From: Chytriomyces cf. hyalinus JEL632
Lineage: Eukaryota; Chytridiomycota; Chytridiomycetes; Chytridiales; Chytriomycetaceae
Direction of reading: 5' to 3'
NCBI GenBank assembly: GCA_025435555.1
Contig: JAIWWG010000001.1
Span: 930,001 to 994,000, forward strand
Length of the DNA stretch: 64,000 nucleotides
The translations under genes and the position numbers were made by a program. Below the pieces are notes generated by a model. That model saw nothing but the letters and a program-made list of their open reading frames with translations, had not been told where the DNA came from and made no database searches. Below, one piece after another: positions 22,005-35,200 of this stretch; the first letter of the stretch is position 1, and every line of letters begins with the position of its first letter.

Positions 22005-24675
22005 CTATGCGAGAAGTAACTTCATGTTTTCCGGCAATGAGAGCTTGCTGGGAATCACCGGTACCCAACAATCAAGCGGCTCCACCGTGATTTCCGTCTC
22101 GATAGGATCAGGCTCGTTAGCCGCTTCTTCAAGCAGAAGTCCCAGCTTCTGCGTTGATGATCTCAGTCTCATCTCGGCATGAAATTGAGGAGACATCTGA
22201 CAAACGCAGAAAAAATTGATTGGCAGCTGAAAATCAAAAATCAATAACCTTACCGCAAGTGATTCCTCGGTCTCAAAACTGCAGCAATGATCCAGCACGT
22301 GAAGTATTCGGTTAATCCCTACCTTCCTTGCCGAACTTAAAAGATCGTCAACATCCTCCGGCACGCTTTTCTTGTCCATTAAAACAGCCTCCATAACCTC
22401 CTTCAGCAAGTCAACCATGTCCCGAGCGCTGCTCATTCCTGCAATAACAAACCAGCCCACAATTGTTTCCACATTTTCGTCCACTTTTCTTGCCACTGCA
22501 GGCGTTAAAGACCCCCTCGGCAGTTCCATCACAGCGTTAAAGCCGCTGAGACCGACGGCGCGAAGCATATTCAGAAGGACACGTTCACGAAACTCAATCG
22601 GAACATGGCATCCTCTCAGTATTTTCCCCACGCGACTTAGTATCACGTTCAGCTGCAACAATCCGTTTGTGGGACCAGAGGCAGCAGGCGATGTTCCACC
22701 GCCAAGCCCAAAGAGGGCAAACGAGGACGCCTGCTTTTTTCCTAACAGGTTCAAGCCATCCAAAACGGCCGCGTCTGCCGTTTCAGCAATTTCTAAACTC
22801 AAATCTTCAAATAGATTTGGAAGCAAGACCTCTTCGAGACAAGCGTAAATGTGGTCCATTCCACGGGACAGAATGACGAGTTGGGCTTGAGTGTTTGGCA
22901 GCACAGTTTGACTCAAGCGCAAAGACTCAAGGATGCAGAGGAACTGATGCAGATTTGATATCCAAAAAACAAGGGAAGTGAGACTTTTCGGAGATGGAGC
23001 AGTTTGCATTGCTAAGGGTTTGGAAGTCAATGAGCGCACGAACAAGAGGCCCCTGTTCTTATGTCTTACCGTGAATTGCAAACAAGGAAAAACTATTGAG
23101 CTCAACAGACAGGCCGTTATGGAGCATGTAGGCACACACTGTCCCGATTGCATGAGAAGGGAAGAATATTGCTTGGGTTTCGGGGACATCCCCAGCGACG
23201 TCGGGAATCGAAAACTTTGAAATAGCAATGTTGCAAAAGCTTTCATTGAATGTCGGCGCGCACACAGTGTCCATCCGTCTTTTATCCTGTGCAAAAGATT
23301 TGGGGTAAACTTTCTTTGTGTAAAGCAGTCCAGAAATATAATGTACCAAGCCAGCGTCGAATTGAGGAAGCAAGCTTGTTGTTCGAACAGGTGCGGTGTT
23401 ATGATGTCCGGACTTTTGACTCATTGATATTTTACGCGCCATGACAGACTGTTGCGCCTTCCCCGCATCGGCTATAATACGCTGTGAATTTGGTTTGGGC
23501 AGTGGAGGCGTATTTATATGTTGATCCATGGAAAACTGGGATGTTGATCGGTTCGGAGAGTTGACTGGAGTTAACACTCCAGAGTTGAATGCGGCTGCAG
23601 ACGCTTTCATTTCGGTCAATGCATTTTCGAGCGTCATGATCTGATGCTTGCTTTCGCTTAACTGACGTTCGTAGTCTGTTTTAACGGCGAGGAGGCTGTT
23701 GTCGTGTGATTGCTGGCTCTTTTTTCCAAACTCAATTTCACGAGCGCGACTATCGGCGTTAAGCTGAGCAATTATCGAGTCTTTTTCATCCAACGCGATT
23801 TGATGATCGGAGCGAAGCTTCGCTTCGAGAGCTGCAAGCTTGGTTGAGTCAGTTTGGTTGGACGCTATGGAAGGGGCTAATTGCTGCTCCAGCTGATCTT
23901 TGAGAGCAACAATAGTGGCATTGAGATCTTGGACTTGTAATGCGTGTTGAGATTTCAGGTCTTGAATCTGGGTCGCCTGTTGTGATTTCAGTTTGAGGAC
24001 GACTGCGTCGTTTTCCTTTTTCAGGGAATTGATGTCCTTCTCCTTTGTCGCACGCATTGTCTCCGCCTCCTTTTCCAAGGCTCTCAATTGCGATTCTTTC
24101 GAACTGAGCGCAGCTCGAAACGACTCCGTCTCTGCTTTCAGAGGCTGGATCTCGGCTTTGGCGGCGTCGTAACTTGCCTTTGTGGAATTGAAGAGGTCCG
24201 TTTTTGTCCGGACTTGTTCTTCGAGGGTTGAGCATCGTTCGTTGACAAGAGCGAATCTGTTGTTGAGATCAGCGAGTACGGTCTTCATATCGCTGTTTGC
24301 AGCGTTCAGCACAGGCACTTGTGCCTGCAACGACTGAAGATGCTGCAGATCATTCGTCATTCGGCTGACTGTGTCGCGCGTGGCGGCCAGGGCGGCGTGA
24401 GTCTGGTGTGTTGAAACATGGTGTGGGTCAGTGTGGACAACGACGCCGGATCGGACTCAAGGACTGCTACAACTAGCGACACCCACCTTCTGAAGCTCGT
24501 CTGTCAACGCCGCATTCGCTCTCTGCTGCTCTTCCAGTAGACTATCCTTCGCACTCAGTTCCATCTGGAGCTGCTTGGACTTGCCCATCCCAAACAAGTT
24601 GTTGCCATCTTCGGTGCTGCCCGTACTGCCAAACACGTTCAAGTTCTGGAGACTCGGTCTTGTCCCTTTCTTCAT
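22005..24675 (-). CDS. Motorless DIL-domain protein B with coiled coil
   Basis: Four exons: 24675-24487, 24402-23070, 23011-22254 and 22196-22005 (823 aa), all in frame. Residues about 30-330 form a long coiled coil (for example LSSKESQLRALEKEAETMRA). A Ser/Pro-rich linker with TPVNSPNRS follows. The C-terminal half is DIL-like: FFPSHAIGTVCAYMLHNGL, SLVFWISNLHQFLCILESL, LNVILSRVGKILRGCHVP and ENVETIVGWFVIAGMS. This matches the coiled-coil plus globular tail of class V myosin without the motor. It is arranged in tandem with paralogue A on the same strand with 232 bp between, which suggests a local duplication followed by strong divergence of the N terminus. Confidence 0.78.
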
Positions 24676-24716
24676 TCGGATGTTATTATTTTCTCAATCT
24701 GAAACAAGTGTTCAAA

Positions 24717-25477
24717 ATGCCCATGTTCGACAGATGCGCCAGCCTCGAAGACGCACAGCATGCTTTACCAACCGCTGTTCAGTACGCGGCGTCCGAAAAT
24801 GGATTTTGTTTCCACGCACGCCCACGAACGGCGCAAACTTTATTATTTCAAAACAATCAAAAATTATTTGGTGAAAATCGGCGACCTCAGCAAGAGCCGA
24901 AAAAGGGACTTATTACCAGGCGCTCGCAAACACGGTCTTTATTTCTTACGCGTTGCTGCTACCTGCTGTACCGGCGGTGCAAGGGAGACGGTATCCGCAC
25001 TCGGCATCTGGAAAAGCAGTTTTACGTCTGCAGCGCACTGCTACTGGAAGCGCCTTGTGCACGACGCATTCTGGCAACGAATCCGGGCCCTGGATTTAAG
25101 AGCGTAGAGTTGGTAACATGTTCAACTGCAAACATTCACTCAGTCTTGCGTTGTCTGCAACATGAACGGCCGACAGTCTGCAAGTGGGATGAAGACGTAA
25201 GTTTACGCGCGTGGTGAGGTGACGCTGTTACGAGTAGTTTCCATTGTCTGGGCGGTAAAGGAAAGTGAGACAACCAGGGCTTAAGGGTGCTTGTGTGGTA
25301 GCTTGCTCCTCATTGCGAGCAGAGCAGCAGATCGGACAAGGATACCACCCGACGAAACTCTGGCCGTGGATGATGAAAGAAGACGAGCGAGTTACACTCG
25401 AGGAATTGGCGCGGTGGTTGTTGAACACTTTGGCTGATAAAGCGCAAACGTTAATTGTTGCAAGACACAAGTGTTAA
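24717..25477 (+). CDS. Hypothetical protein, Cys-rich, unrecognised
   Basis: Tentative two-exon gene: 24717-25196, then an exon from 25328 (or 25331, a CAGCAG acceptor) to 25477, about 209 aa. The donor GTAAGT at 25197 is strong and the frame is kept. The N terminus begins MPMFDRCASLEDAQHALP, and later segments contain RCKGDGIRTRHLEKQFYVC and a basic stretch. The C-terminal exon has EERVTLEELARWLLNTLAD-like helix (DERVTLEELARWLLNTL). I do not recognise a domain. The Asp/Glu-poor basic N-terminal half with scattered Cys could be a zinc-binding domain, possibly from a transposon-derived factor, but this is weak. It ends 21 bp before the P4-ATPase start. Confidence 0.4.
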
Positions 25478-25498
25478 AAATAGAAACAAATCTGTGCA

Positions 25499-28400
25499 AT
25501 GGAGCGTGAAGGCGAATCTCTTCTCACCAACTTGCAGAAGCGTCTCGGGATCGTCGACACTCGCTACGACCACGGACCGCAGCAGAGGGGTGGAAGAGTG
25601 CGCTTGCAGGACAGCGAGCAACGCACTATCGTCATCAATGACACCGTCAAGAACTCAGTCAGGGACTTTAGCGGCAATTCGATCAGCACAACAAAGGTAT
25701 CATTTAAAGCTCCTGCATGTCTCTCATCGCAGGGATGGATCTTGCTGGTTTTATTTGTTTAATTAACGTCAACGGTCCACGCTTCCAGTACACCATCGCC
25801 ACCTTTCTCTTCAAGTTCCTGTATGAGCAGTTTAGCAGATACGCAAACTTGTTCTTCCTGTTCATTGGTTCCATCCAGGTGCTCTTTCGACTGCTTTCAT
25901 TGGATGCTCATAATGACATCATCCATCTGATACCTTCCTGATATAAACTCTCGCAGCAAGTGCCCAATCTTTCCCCCGTCAACCGATTCGGAACAATTCT
26001 CCCTCTCAGTATTGTTATTCTCGCATCGGCAGTGAAGGAATTGGCCGAAGACAGTAAACGAGCGCGGGCGGACGCAAACGTGAATGCATCCAAAGTCAAA
26101 ACGTTGAATGGCTCCCAGTTCATTGACAAAAAATGGAAGGATGTCGTAGTGGGCGATATTGTGAGGTTCGTTCGTTTTGAACAAAAATCTGAAATTGAAC
26201 CCTGTCGCTCATCTCCTTGCTTGCCCCATTTCAGAGTCGAAAATGGACAGTTTTTTCCGGCGGACTTGATCCTCCTCTCCAGTAGTGAACCGGATGCGCT
26301 CTGCTACATTGAGACGAGTAACTTGGACGGCGAAACCAACTTGAAAATTCGGCAAGGGATTCCGGAAACTTCGCATCTTTTGGACCCAGAGGCCGTGTCG
26401 TTGTTGTCTGGAACCATCAAATCAGAACACCCAAACAACTCTTTGTACACGTATGAGGGCACAATCACGTTTTTGGGTGGTAAAACGGTTCCGCTTGATC
26501 CGGCACAACTGCTGTTGCGTGGGGCCATGCTCAGGAACACGAAATGGATTTACGGAATCGTTGTCTTTACGGGTCATGAAACAAAGTTGATGCGTAACGC
26601 GACGTGAGTAGCGAGGACTCGCATGCAGTGAAACCGTCCTCTCATTTGAGTTTCTTTTATATCTAGTGCGGCGCCCATCAAGTCGACAAAAGTGGAAAGA
26701 TCTGTGAACAAGCAAATTATCTTCTTGTTCCTGGTCCTGATGACTTTGAGTACTCTTTGCGCAGTGGGCTCTCTTCTGAGAACGGTGAGGAAAATTGATT
26801 TTGAATTGTTCATAAAATCTTGCTCGTCTGATCAGTTTTTGTATTCTGTGAACAGCTTACATCAAATTTCGAGCTGGATATTTTAAAAGTAGAGCGAAGC
26901 TATGCCGTGGTCCAATTTTTCCTGGATATTCTGACGTTCATGATTCTATTCAACAACTTGATTCCTCTCAGGTAACTTATTCGACCCTTGCGTGAAATGG
27001 CGAAAAATGATCTTAGCATTGTGCTTGCAGTTTGATTGTTACCATGGAACTCGTCAAGTACTACATTGCGTCTCTTATCAATAGCGACCTGGACATGTAC
27101 TACGAGCCTGCAGACACTCCAGCCACATGCAGAACGTCATCTCTTGTCGAGGAACTGGGACAAGTTGATTTCATTTTCAGCGACAAGACGGGTACATTGA
27201 CTTGCAACGTCATGGAGTTTAAAATGTGCTCTATCGGTGGAATCGGCTATGCGGAAACCGTTCCCGACGATAAAAAAGCAACTGTGGATGAACGCGGTCG
27301 TGTTGAGGTATCTTGAGTGCACTCATTTACCTCTCGTTTATCTTTTCCCTTGATTCTGACTCGGTATTGTTCAAGGGCTACTTTGACTTTAAAACTCTTC
27401 TTAAAAATGCTGAAACTCATGAAACTGCTAACGTTATCGCTGAATTCTCGACCCTGCTTGCCGTGTGTCATACTGTCATTCCTGAACGGGATGAGAATGA
27501 TCCCAGCAAAATCGTGTACCAGGCCTCATCGCCAGATGAGGCTGCTTTGGTTTCTGGAGTTCAGCTTTTGGGCTACAATTTCCATGTAAGATGACCTGCT
27601 GTTAAATCCTGGATCGTAATTTGTGGACTCAGATGGATTACTGCTTTGTAGACACGCCGGCCAAAGTCTGTTTCTGTGGACCATAACAGTTACACCCATG
27701 AATATGAAGTTTTGAACATCAATGAGTTCAACTCCACGAGAAAGCGAATGTCCGCATTGATTCGGATGCCAGATGGGTCTATCAAGTTGTATATTAAAGG
27801 AGCAGATACCGTTATTATGGAGAGGCTCGCTAAGCAAGGAAACTTGTATGTTGACGCTACATCAATTCATTTAGAGGTATGCGCTTTTTTCCAATGCATT
27901 GCCTTTTATCTGAAGTATTGCCTGCCAATTTATAGGAATATGCAAACGAAGGTCTGAGAACGCTGTGTCTCGCATACCGAGACGTTTCCGAAAGCGAGTA
28001 CACCGAATGGTCCCGAATTTACGATCGTGCCGCAACAACCATCAACAACAGACAAGATGCATTGGATGAGGCTGCCGAAATGATTGAACGGGATTTGATT
28101 CTGCTTGGAGCGACCGCGATTGAAGATAAACTTCAGGATGGCGTGCCAGACACGATTCACACCTTGGCCACGGCCGGCATTAAACTGTGGGTTCTTACTG
28201 GTGATCGACAAGAAACTGGTTAGTTTTGTGCTTATACTCATGGAGACTTGATTGATAATCCTTTATTCTTGTCAACCAGCAATCAACATTGGATTCTCGT
28301 GTAAATTGCTCACTGAAGAAATGACCATCATTGTGTGCAATGAATCCAACTTGCTGGACACAAAACTGTTTCTTCAGGAAAAACTGGATTACTTGAAAAA

Positions 28401-30093
28401 GGCTCTTGCGGCCTCCGAAACCGATCTTTCCCAAAGCCGGGCGCAGAGCGGCAATTTCATTCATCGATTCTTTCACAGAGTTGAAAAAACGGGTGAATGG
28501 CTGTCGGACCGACGCAGCTTGTCGAATGTGATGAACTTCTTAAAGAAAAGCGAAGATGATGCATTCTTCATTGACAAGGACAGAGTCGTGGACACAGAGG
28601 TATTTGGATGTTTTTTCTCACATGAGAAAAATAGTGGCTTGTTTGTAATTCCTTGACCACAGCCATTTGCTTTGGTCATTGATGGGCGAACATTGGAATT
28701 CGCGCTTACGAATGAAGTGAAACTCATCTTCCTCGAGCTTGCTTGTCTATGTAAAGCTGTTGTATGCTGCCGCGTTTCGCCGCTTCAAAAAGCTTTGGTC
28801 GTTGGCCTCGTGAAACAAAACGTTGAAGGTGCAATCACGCTTGCAATCGGAGACGGTGCGAACGATGTTGGAATGATTCAAGCGGCGCATGTTGGTGTCG
28901 GTATTTCGGGTATGGAGGGTCTTCAAGCAGCTCGAAGCGCCGACGTTGCGATTGCGCAGTTCCGATACCTGCAAAAGTTGCTGTTGGTGCATGGAGGATG
29001 GGCATACACTCGAATGAGCAAGCTGATCTTGTATTGCTTCTACAAGAACATCACCTTGTATTTGATTCAATTTTGGTTTGCATTTGACAACGGTTTCTCT
29101 GGGCAGGTTTGTGGTTTCCTCATACTGTTTGCTTCGTCCAACCTGGTCGAGTAACATGTCTTTGTTTTTGAACGCAGACTCTTTTCGAGTCATGGATGCA
29201 GTCCTGCTACAATGTTATGTTTACGCTCCTGCAGCCTGTCGCGTTGGGAATTTTTGATCAATACGTGTCGGCGCGAATGCTTGATCGTTACCCACAACTT
29301 TACAAACTCGGTCAGCGGTCCGAGTTCTACAACAACAAGACGTTTCTTTTCTGGACGTTCAACTCATTTCTGCACTCCTTCATGATTTACTGGCTCATGA
29401 AAGTGACATGCACCGAGTCTCAAATGCTTGCGAACGGCCAAGTTGTTAATATTTGGTTCGTTGGTATGAATCTGTACACGGTTGATATCATTCTCGTGAC
29501 AATGAAGGCGGCCACTACCGCCAGCACTTGGACCTGGTTTACAACGCTCTCGGTGCTTGGCAGTCTGGTCGCATGGATCACCCTATTCCCTTTGTACGCA
29601 CTATTGGCGCCTATGATCAACTTGTCACCAGAATTGTATGGTATTCCTGGGCCACTCTACTCGAGTGCCACATTCTGGGCTACTCTGTTTATTGTACCAG
29701 TTTTGCCGTTGGTTCGTGACTTTGTCTGGAAATTGTGAGTTGCTCTGTACTTTTATCCATTTTTGCGGGGTTTTCTGACTTTTTGATTGGAACTTAGTTA
29801 CAAGCGCACATACTGGCCACGTTCGTACCATATCATTCAGGAAATTCAAGCATACAATATTCCGGATTACAGACCTCGTATGGAGTGGTTCAAAAAAGCT
29901 GTGTACAAGGTTCGCCAAATTCAGCGCTTAAAGAGAAGCCGAGGATTCGCTTTTTCGCAGACCGAAACTGGTCAAGCCAATCTCATCAGGAACTACGACA
30001 CGACCATCAGGAAACCGAGGTTCGTAATTCTTGTTGTCTGCTGCTTTTTCTTTCATAAATTGACCTTTATCGCGGCACATCCATAGGGGTTAA
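25499..30093 (+). CDS. P4-type phospholipid flippase (Drs2/ATP8A-like)
   Basis: Moves phospholipids from the outer/lumenal to the cytosolic leaflet at Golgi, endosome or plasma membrane, with a Cdc50-type partner. About 14 exons. Visible motifs in order: TM1 [29 protein letters not shown] (the P4 form of the TGES actuator motif); phosphorylation site [11 protein letters not shown] with the catalytic Asp at 27182-27184; KGADTVI in the nucleotide domain; [31 protein letters not shown] in the hinge; then four to six C-terminal TM segments. The N terminus contains [11 protein letters not shown], as in Drs2-like flippases. The last exon is tiny: after the donor at 30020 only seven bases (30087-30093) complete Arg, Gly and stop. 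Membrane topology fits ten TM helices. Confidence 0.93.
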
Positions 30094-30259
30094 GATATGT
30101 GTGTGTTTGTTTGTGAGAAAACTTAGGTTTTATTTACCGCCATTCTTTTTTCTTTGTTATTTCTTCCGCTTCATGTCATTATGATTGTGTCTTTGAAATA
30201 TAAATGCCGTTTGTGCTGGGTGTTTGCTTGAACGATATTTTTGTTTATTATTATAAATA

Positions 30260-31989
30260 TTATCTGCCAACCGACTGCTCATGCCTATCTTCAACAATGC
30301 GCTTCCTTGCGTTGGCTACCGCCGAACCAACAGTTTCCTTCAAAGCTGAAAACGTTATTACACCGCTATGGTTCCTGTCGACCAAAGGGCATCCCACTTC
30401 ATGCCTCTGCGTGCGCAAGGAGCGAGTGCTCCCATTAACATCACAACACCTGCACTCTTGTTCCATGTCAGAGAAACTGCCATTGCGGGAGCGGTGTCCT
30501 TGAAACTCGATGACTTCCGCATATTCCACACCATCTGGATTCATGCGAATGTTTCCATTCATGTCATACGCGCGCCACAGCAAATCCGTGCCTCCATTTC
30601 CTTCAGGTGTCATGAACCCCACTCCCTCTGCATGCGACTCATCTGAAGTTTCTTGTATTGTGCAGCCATTTGAGTCAAGAATGGGTTGGGAGATGAGCCT
30701 TTATGGAAAACGCGATTAGTTCTTGAGTTGATGTGTTGTTTTCAACTGCACAATTACCAGTTCTCCAAAACAGACACGTAACCGTTCTCAAAGAACAGAG
30801 GAGGCCTTGCCGTTTCTTCAGTATCTTCATCGCTGCCTGCATCGCTGTCGCTTTCATCGTGTGAGTCAGAATCAGTGTCTCCCATGCGGACATGGTGATT
30901 CCGACGGTTATGGTAAATCAAGCGAAGGCCTGACATTGCTGCATTAAAGTGTGACATGCTGAATTCCTGGAATATATCGGTTCCGTGGTTGCTATCGTCA
31001 TCGCCATCATGATCGTCGTCTTCATCGTTGATGCTGAAATCGAAATTGTACATGGCTTGCGGGGGTCTGTTGAAGCTTGAATCGAACGGATCGTTTCCTT
31101 GGCGCGGATAATGACCCATACGCGAAATTCTCCCGTTGCTTGGGATAAATACTGGCAGCGGTGTTTGTGGGCCATAACCCAGCGCCGAATTATTGCGCGG
31201 AAAAACTTCACTCAAATCAACGACTTCGAAACCAAACGTGCCGTCATTGAAATCGCGCATTCCACGTTCTGGATGAACTGCTGGTCCAACAGTTTGTTGG
31301 CCCCTGCCCTCCAGTGCTGCAGATGTAATGGTTGGCAGAGATGTTTCATCCGTCCAAGGACCTACTTGATCGCGAGGGCGGGCTGAGTCCGAAATGGCGG
31401 CAATGAGACTTTCAGCCATTTCAATTTGTCGCGTCATGGTTGCAACCTGTTGCTCGTAGATTCGTTCCTCCTCTTCCAGGCGGGTGATGTTTTCAATCAG
31501 TTGCAAAAGGCTTTGCAAGCCACTGACATCACTTCTTGCGGTGCTCTGAGGGGCACGCTCCACCTGGTGAGAAGGAGCAGACTCTTGTCTTGAAACCATG
31601 TGAAGTCGGAAGGAGGGTTGCCCCATGGCAGTCGTTGTTCCTACGGTTCTGTAGTTTGTTGTGACTCTTGCATGCCGGTCTGGCCCCGTCCGTCTCGTGG
31701 TGCTCGAGGATTCTAGCGGGCTGTTGATGTCAGCGGCAGTTAAAAGCGGGGGTTGGACTACTGCGAACATGGCTGTGGTCCTTGGAATTAGCCTGTTTGA
31801 GGCAGTGGCGGATGCTATTTCGGCCGTGTCGCTGCTACGCCTGAGATGCAAGCTGCTCGCTGGTTCCATCGACGAGGGGGCTGGGTTTGACTGGTGAGGT
31901 GCCGACATGTCCGGGCTTTTGCGTTCCAAATATGTTTTGGAAAATTTTGAATAGGGTCTTTGAGGCGTGCACTCAAATCTGCGGATCAA
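30260..31989 (-). CDS. Acidic protein of unknown function
   Basis: Two exons, 31989-30758 and 30698-30260, joined by a 59-bp intron (about 556 aa from the first Met, or 528 from the Met at 31905). I do not recognise a family. The N-terminal 150 residues are Ser/Thr/Pro/Arg rich. Residues about 170-210 form a short coiled coil (ENITRLEEEERIYEQQVA). Two very acidic stretches follow: one with EDDDHDGDDDSN and one with DTDSDSHDESDSDAGSDED. The C-terminal exon has a small Cys-rich patch (MEQECRCCDVNG, later VGCPL). No signal peptide or TM segment. Acidic patches could bind histones or basic proteins, but nothing else supports that. Confidence 0.6.
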
Positions 31990-32201
31990 ACAAAATCACC
32001 ACCATAGCTGCTGTGACCATCCCTGAATTCGTAACATTCCTCTCAGGAAGGGAATTTCTCTCTCTGTGTGACTTTTCTGCGAGTACAACTGAAAGTAGCA
32101 CACATGGCAAGCATATTTTAAAATATTTGTAAAAGTTTATCAACTTTCCGCCAATGGAGAACACTGAAACAAACGCACCAAAAATCCAAAAAGAACTGAA
32201 C

Positions 32202-35200
32202 TCAGTTTGCATCGTTTTCGTCCACATCGCAATCCTCGATATCCGCATCGTTTTCAAGATCTGAAACAGACATCATGTCGCCATCAATTCCTGCGAGACA
32301 GTTTCCAGACCCATCGTCAACGTATTCTTCTGCTTCTAGCACTTGATTGACGGGTGCATTATCATCCTCGAAGGACTTTTCTTCTGTCTGAAGTTTCCCA
32401 TCATCATTCATTGCTTCGTTTTCGCTAGCCGCAATCTCCAGCTCATCAAAAATACCCACCACCTCAGTGTCAGCAATGTTTGAAGCTGAAATGCTGCTTC
32501 GCGTTATATGTGGGGTTGGAACTGTTTCCAGATTCACAGTGCTGAATCCGCTGGAGAGTGTGAATGTACGCGCAACAGCTGGCTTCTTGATGCCTGTCTC
32601 GGTACCGTCTCCATTCACCAACGACTCAAGTGAAGATTGATTGTGATGCATAGTAGATGCATGAGAGTCTCCCCCCGTCATTCCAAAAATTCCGAGAACC
32701 GTGCCGATTACTGGTAGTGAGCTGAAAATTGAGACTTGGTCCGATTGCTGATGTTCCATCTTTAGATTTTCTTGTGCTGTCTGAATGCCGCGTTTAATGA
32801 CTTCGGAAAGTGTGGCCAAGAACTGTTGAAACGTTTTTTTTTTTTTTTTTTTTTTGTCAGTGAATCAAGTGTGATCAGTTCATGGGAAACTGCATGAACC
32901 TGATCCCCACATTCCAGTTCTCTGCCTTTTTGGAGAACAACTGAAATAAGGTTCGAAATCCGACTTTCAGTGAAACCACTCTTGTCCTGCAAGCCAAGTC
33001 TATCGGTTAGCTGCTACCCAGCTGCTAGTAGCACAGAATATATATTACCATGCCAACGCGAATACATGTCTGAATCATGGCAAGGCCGCCAACTGACTGA
33101 CTTTCTTCCACATAGGATTTGTTGATGGCCCCTTTGGTACATACGTTTCCCAGTAAGGGGTCCAGCTCGAGTGCTTCTGCCAGGCAAAGGTTGAGCGCAT
33201 CCAAATCTCTGACTACTTGTGGATCAATGTCGTCCGTCTCCAGGTTCAAATAGCTGGGTGTGAAATGAAGACCTCCAAGCGCAATAAACGCGCCTTCACT
33301 TGCTGATGGTTTCCAAGCAGCAACGCTTGAAGGAGGAATGTAACGGAGTTCATAAGACGAGTTGCTGTTTGCTTGCGCCTCTGAAATGAGATTGCGAATG
33401 GTGGTTTGGTGACGCAGAGTGGCGTTGATTGCGTTTGCATAAGCTGCGGATTCATGAATAAGCGATTCAATCAGGCTGGCTTGTGTGCGGTTGTTTTCGG
33501 CGACTATTGGTTTTCAAGAGAATGGGTCAGGAGAACGAAAGTCGGAGCAGGTAACATAACTTACCATATGAGCATGCTTGAAACTGGACATGCCAATATC
33601 CTGCAAATTTGACGAGTTTCAATTGAAGGCCATCTTTGATTTCGCTGGATAAATTTTCAAAGAGCTGACAGGAAAGGTGCCGTGTTTTTTAGCACAAGCG
33701 TACGAGCAACCCAGCTTTCGATATGCACTCAACGAATTTGGTCCCGAGATCCGAATTCATTCGATTGCCCCATGCTTCTTTGCGAGTAGCATCCATTTGC
33801 AGCAGCGCTTCGGGCGTTCCAAACCCAGGAGTCCACGGACCCATTGACAGTGGGGCTGGCTTCGCTGAATTCGACGGGACGTGTGATACATGAACTGGAG
33901 GAAGAGGGTGAGTCAAAAGCGTCTGAGAAGACGCAACGGTTGGGTTGAAGCGGTATAGAAGTGTAAGGTAGTTGCTTTCTGCAGGAGGTTGGAGAACATC
34001 CAATTCCGGGATGGTCAACAGCGCATCGCTCAGCTTTTCAGTCTGCAAAGAGCAGAATGCATTACACACACTTGGATCCAAAATGTGCTGAAAAGTTGAA
34101 GACGAACCAGCTCCTTGGCCACCTCCAAAGTCCCTCGAAGCAATTCGGGGATCCCACTCAGACTCCACAGCAACCAAGGCAGCGTGAATTGAAGTGGTGT
34201 AGGAGTCACCCGAACGCCATTGCTGACGACACTGAAACAAGCAGCTTGAAATAAGGAACTCGAACTCATGCGCTTCAAGAGTTTCGCTGAAGAAAGGCCA
34301 GTCCCCAACGTTTGAACCCCACCAACCATGTTGGATGAAAACGACTCGGTCCGTGCGAGCATGCTTGCTGCATTCAAATCTACGGACAGGCGATCGCGAA
34401 TTAAAGCGCCGCCCGCGCTGCTGAAGGCGCTACTTCTGCGATGCAAACTGGATGTTGAGTCGTATGTTCTTCCTTCGTCTGGTTCAACAACATGGACAGG
34501 GTCCATTAAGCGTGGATCGACCGTGTTGAAGAGTGTGATTGACGGCAGGTCTTGCGGATGCACGAGTTTTAACGCCGAGGAAGCGTGAAATGCGATCGAA
34601 TCTGCACAGCGAAGGTTTTCTAGCTTAGCCATAGTCTGAGCGTCTTGAATTGGTGAGGATTCTTCCATAAGAGACATGTTGTCACTGTGAAATTGTTTTG
34701 CGTCAGCCTCGTGAAGCAGCAAGAGGGTTCCTCACCATTCCACGTGCATCCAGCATCCAAAACGTGAGCATAAAGCTCTGACACTTCCTAAATCGTCCCA
34801 TTCCCCAGAAACAAGACTAAAACCGCAGCGCACAACCACAACGACGGGTCGCCTGCCCACAGCAACATCTTCTGACAAGTATGCAGTCAGAACAGAAACA
34901 TCCATCGGTCCATCAGAGCCAGGTATTCCCGTTGTTGGAATTTTGCGGATTTTTGGCAAGGAGGGAGAGTGCGATGGCAGCCCAATCAATGACCAGTGGG
35001 TTGAAAGTGGGGCCGAGTAAGATGAATCGAGTGTCGCGGGGAAGTAGAAAACTGGAATAGCAGCAGATGAGATCCTGGCAGGAGACGGCCCCATGGCAAG
35101 GAATGTCGCAGTTCGGAACACTGAGAGAGGAGGAATAAATCAGCATTGAACACAGGCGTGTCTCCATTTCAAGGAAACCTTGGATTTCGGCGGGATCAAG

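Noticed and set aside
20222-24675. A full class V myosin
   Set aside because: No motor motifs (P-loop GESGAGKT, switch regions) or IQ repeats are found on this strand nearby; both genes have plausible own starts.
24717-25477. Transposase fragment
   Set aside because: Cys and basic residues are suggestive, but no DDE-type catalytic region, terminal repeats or target-site duplication are visible.
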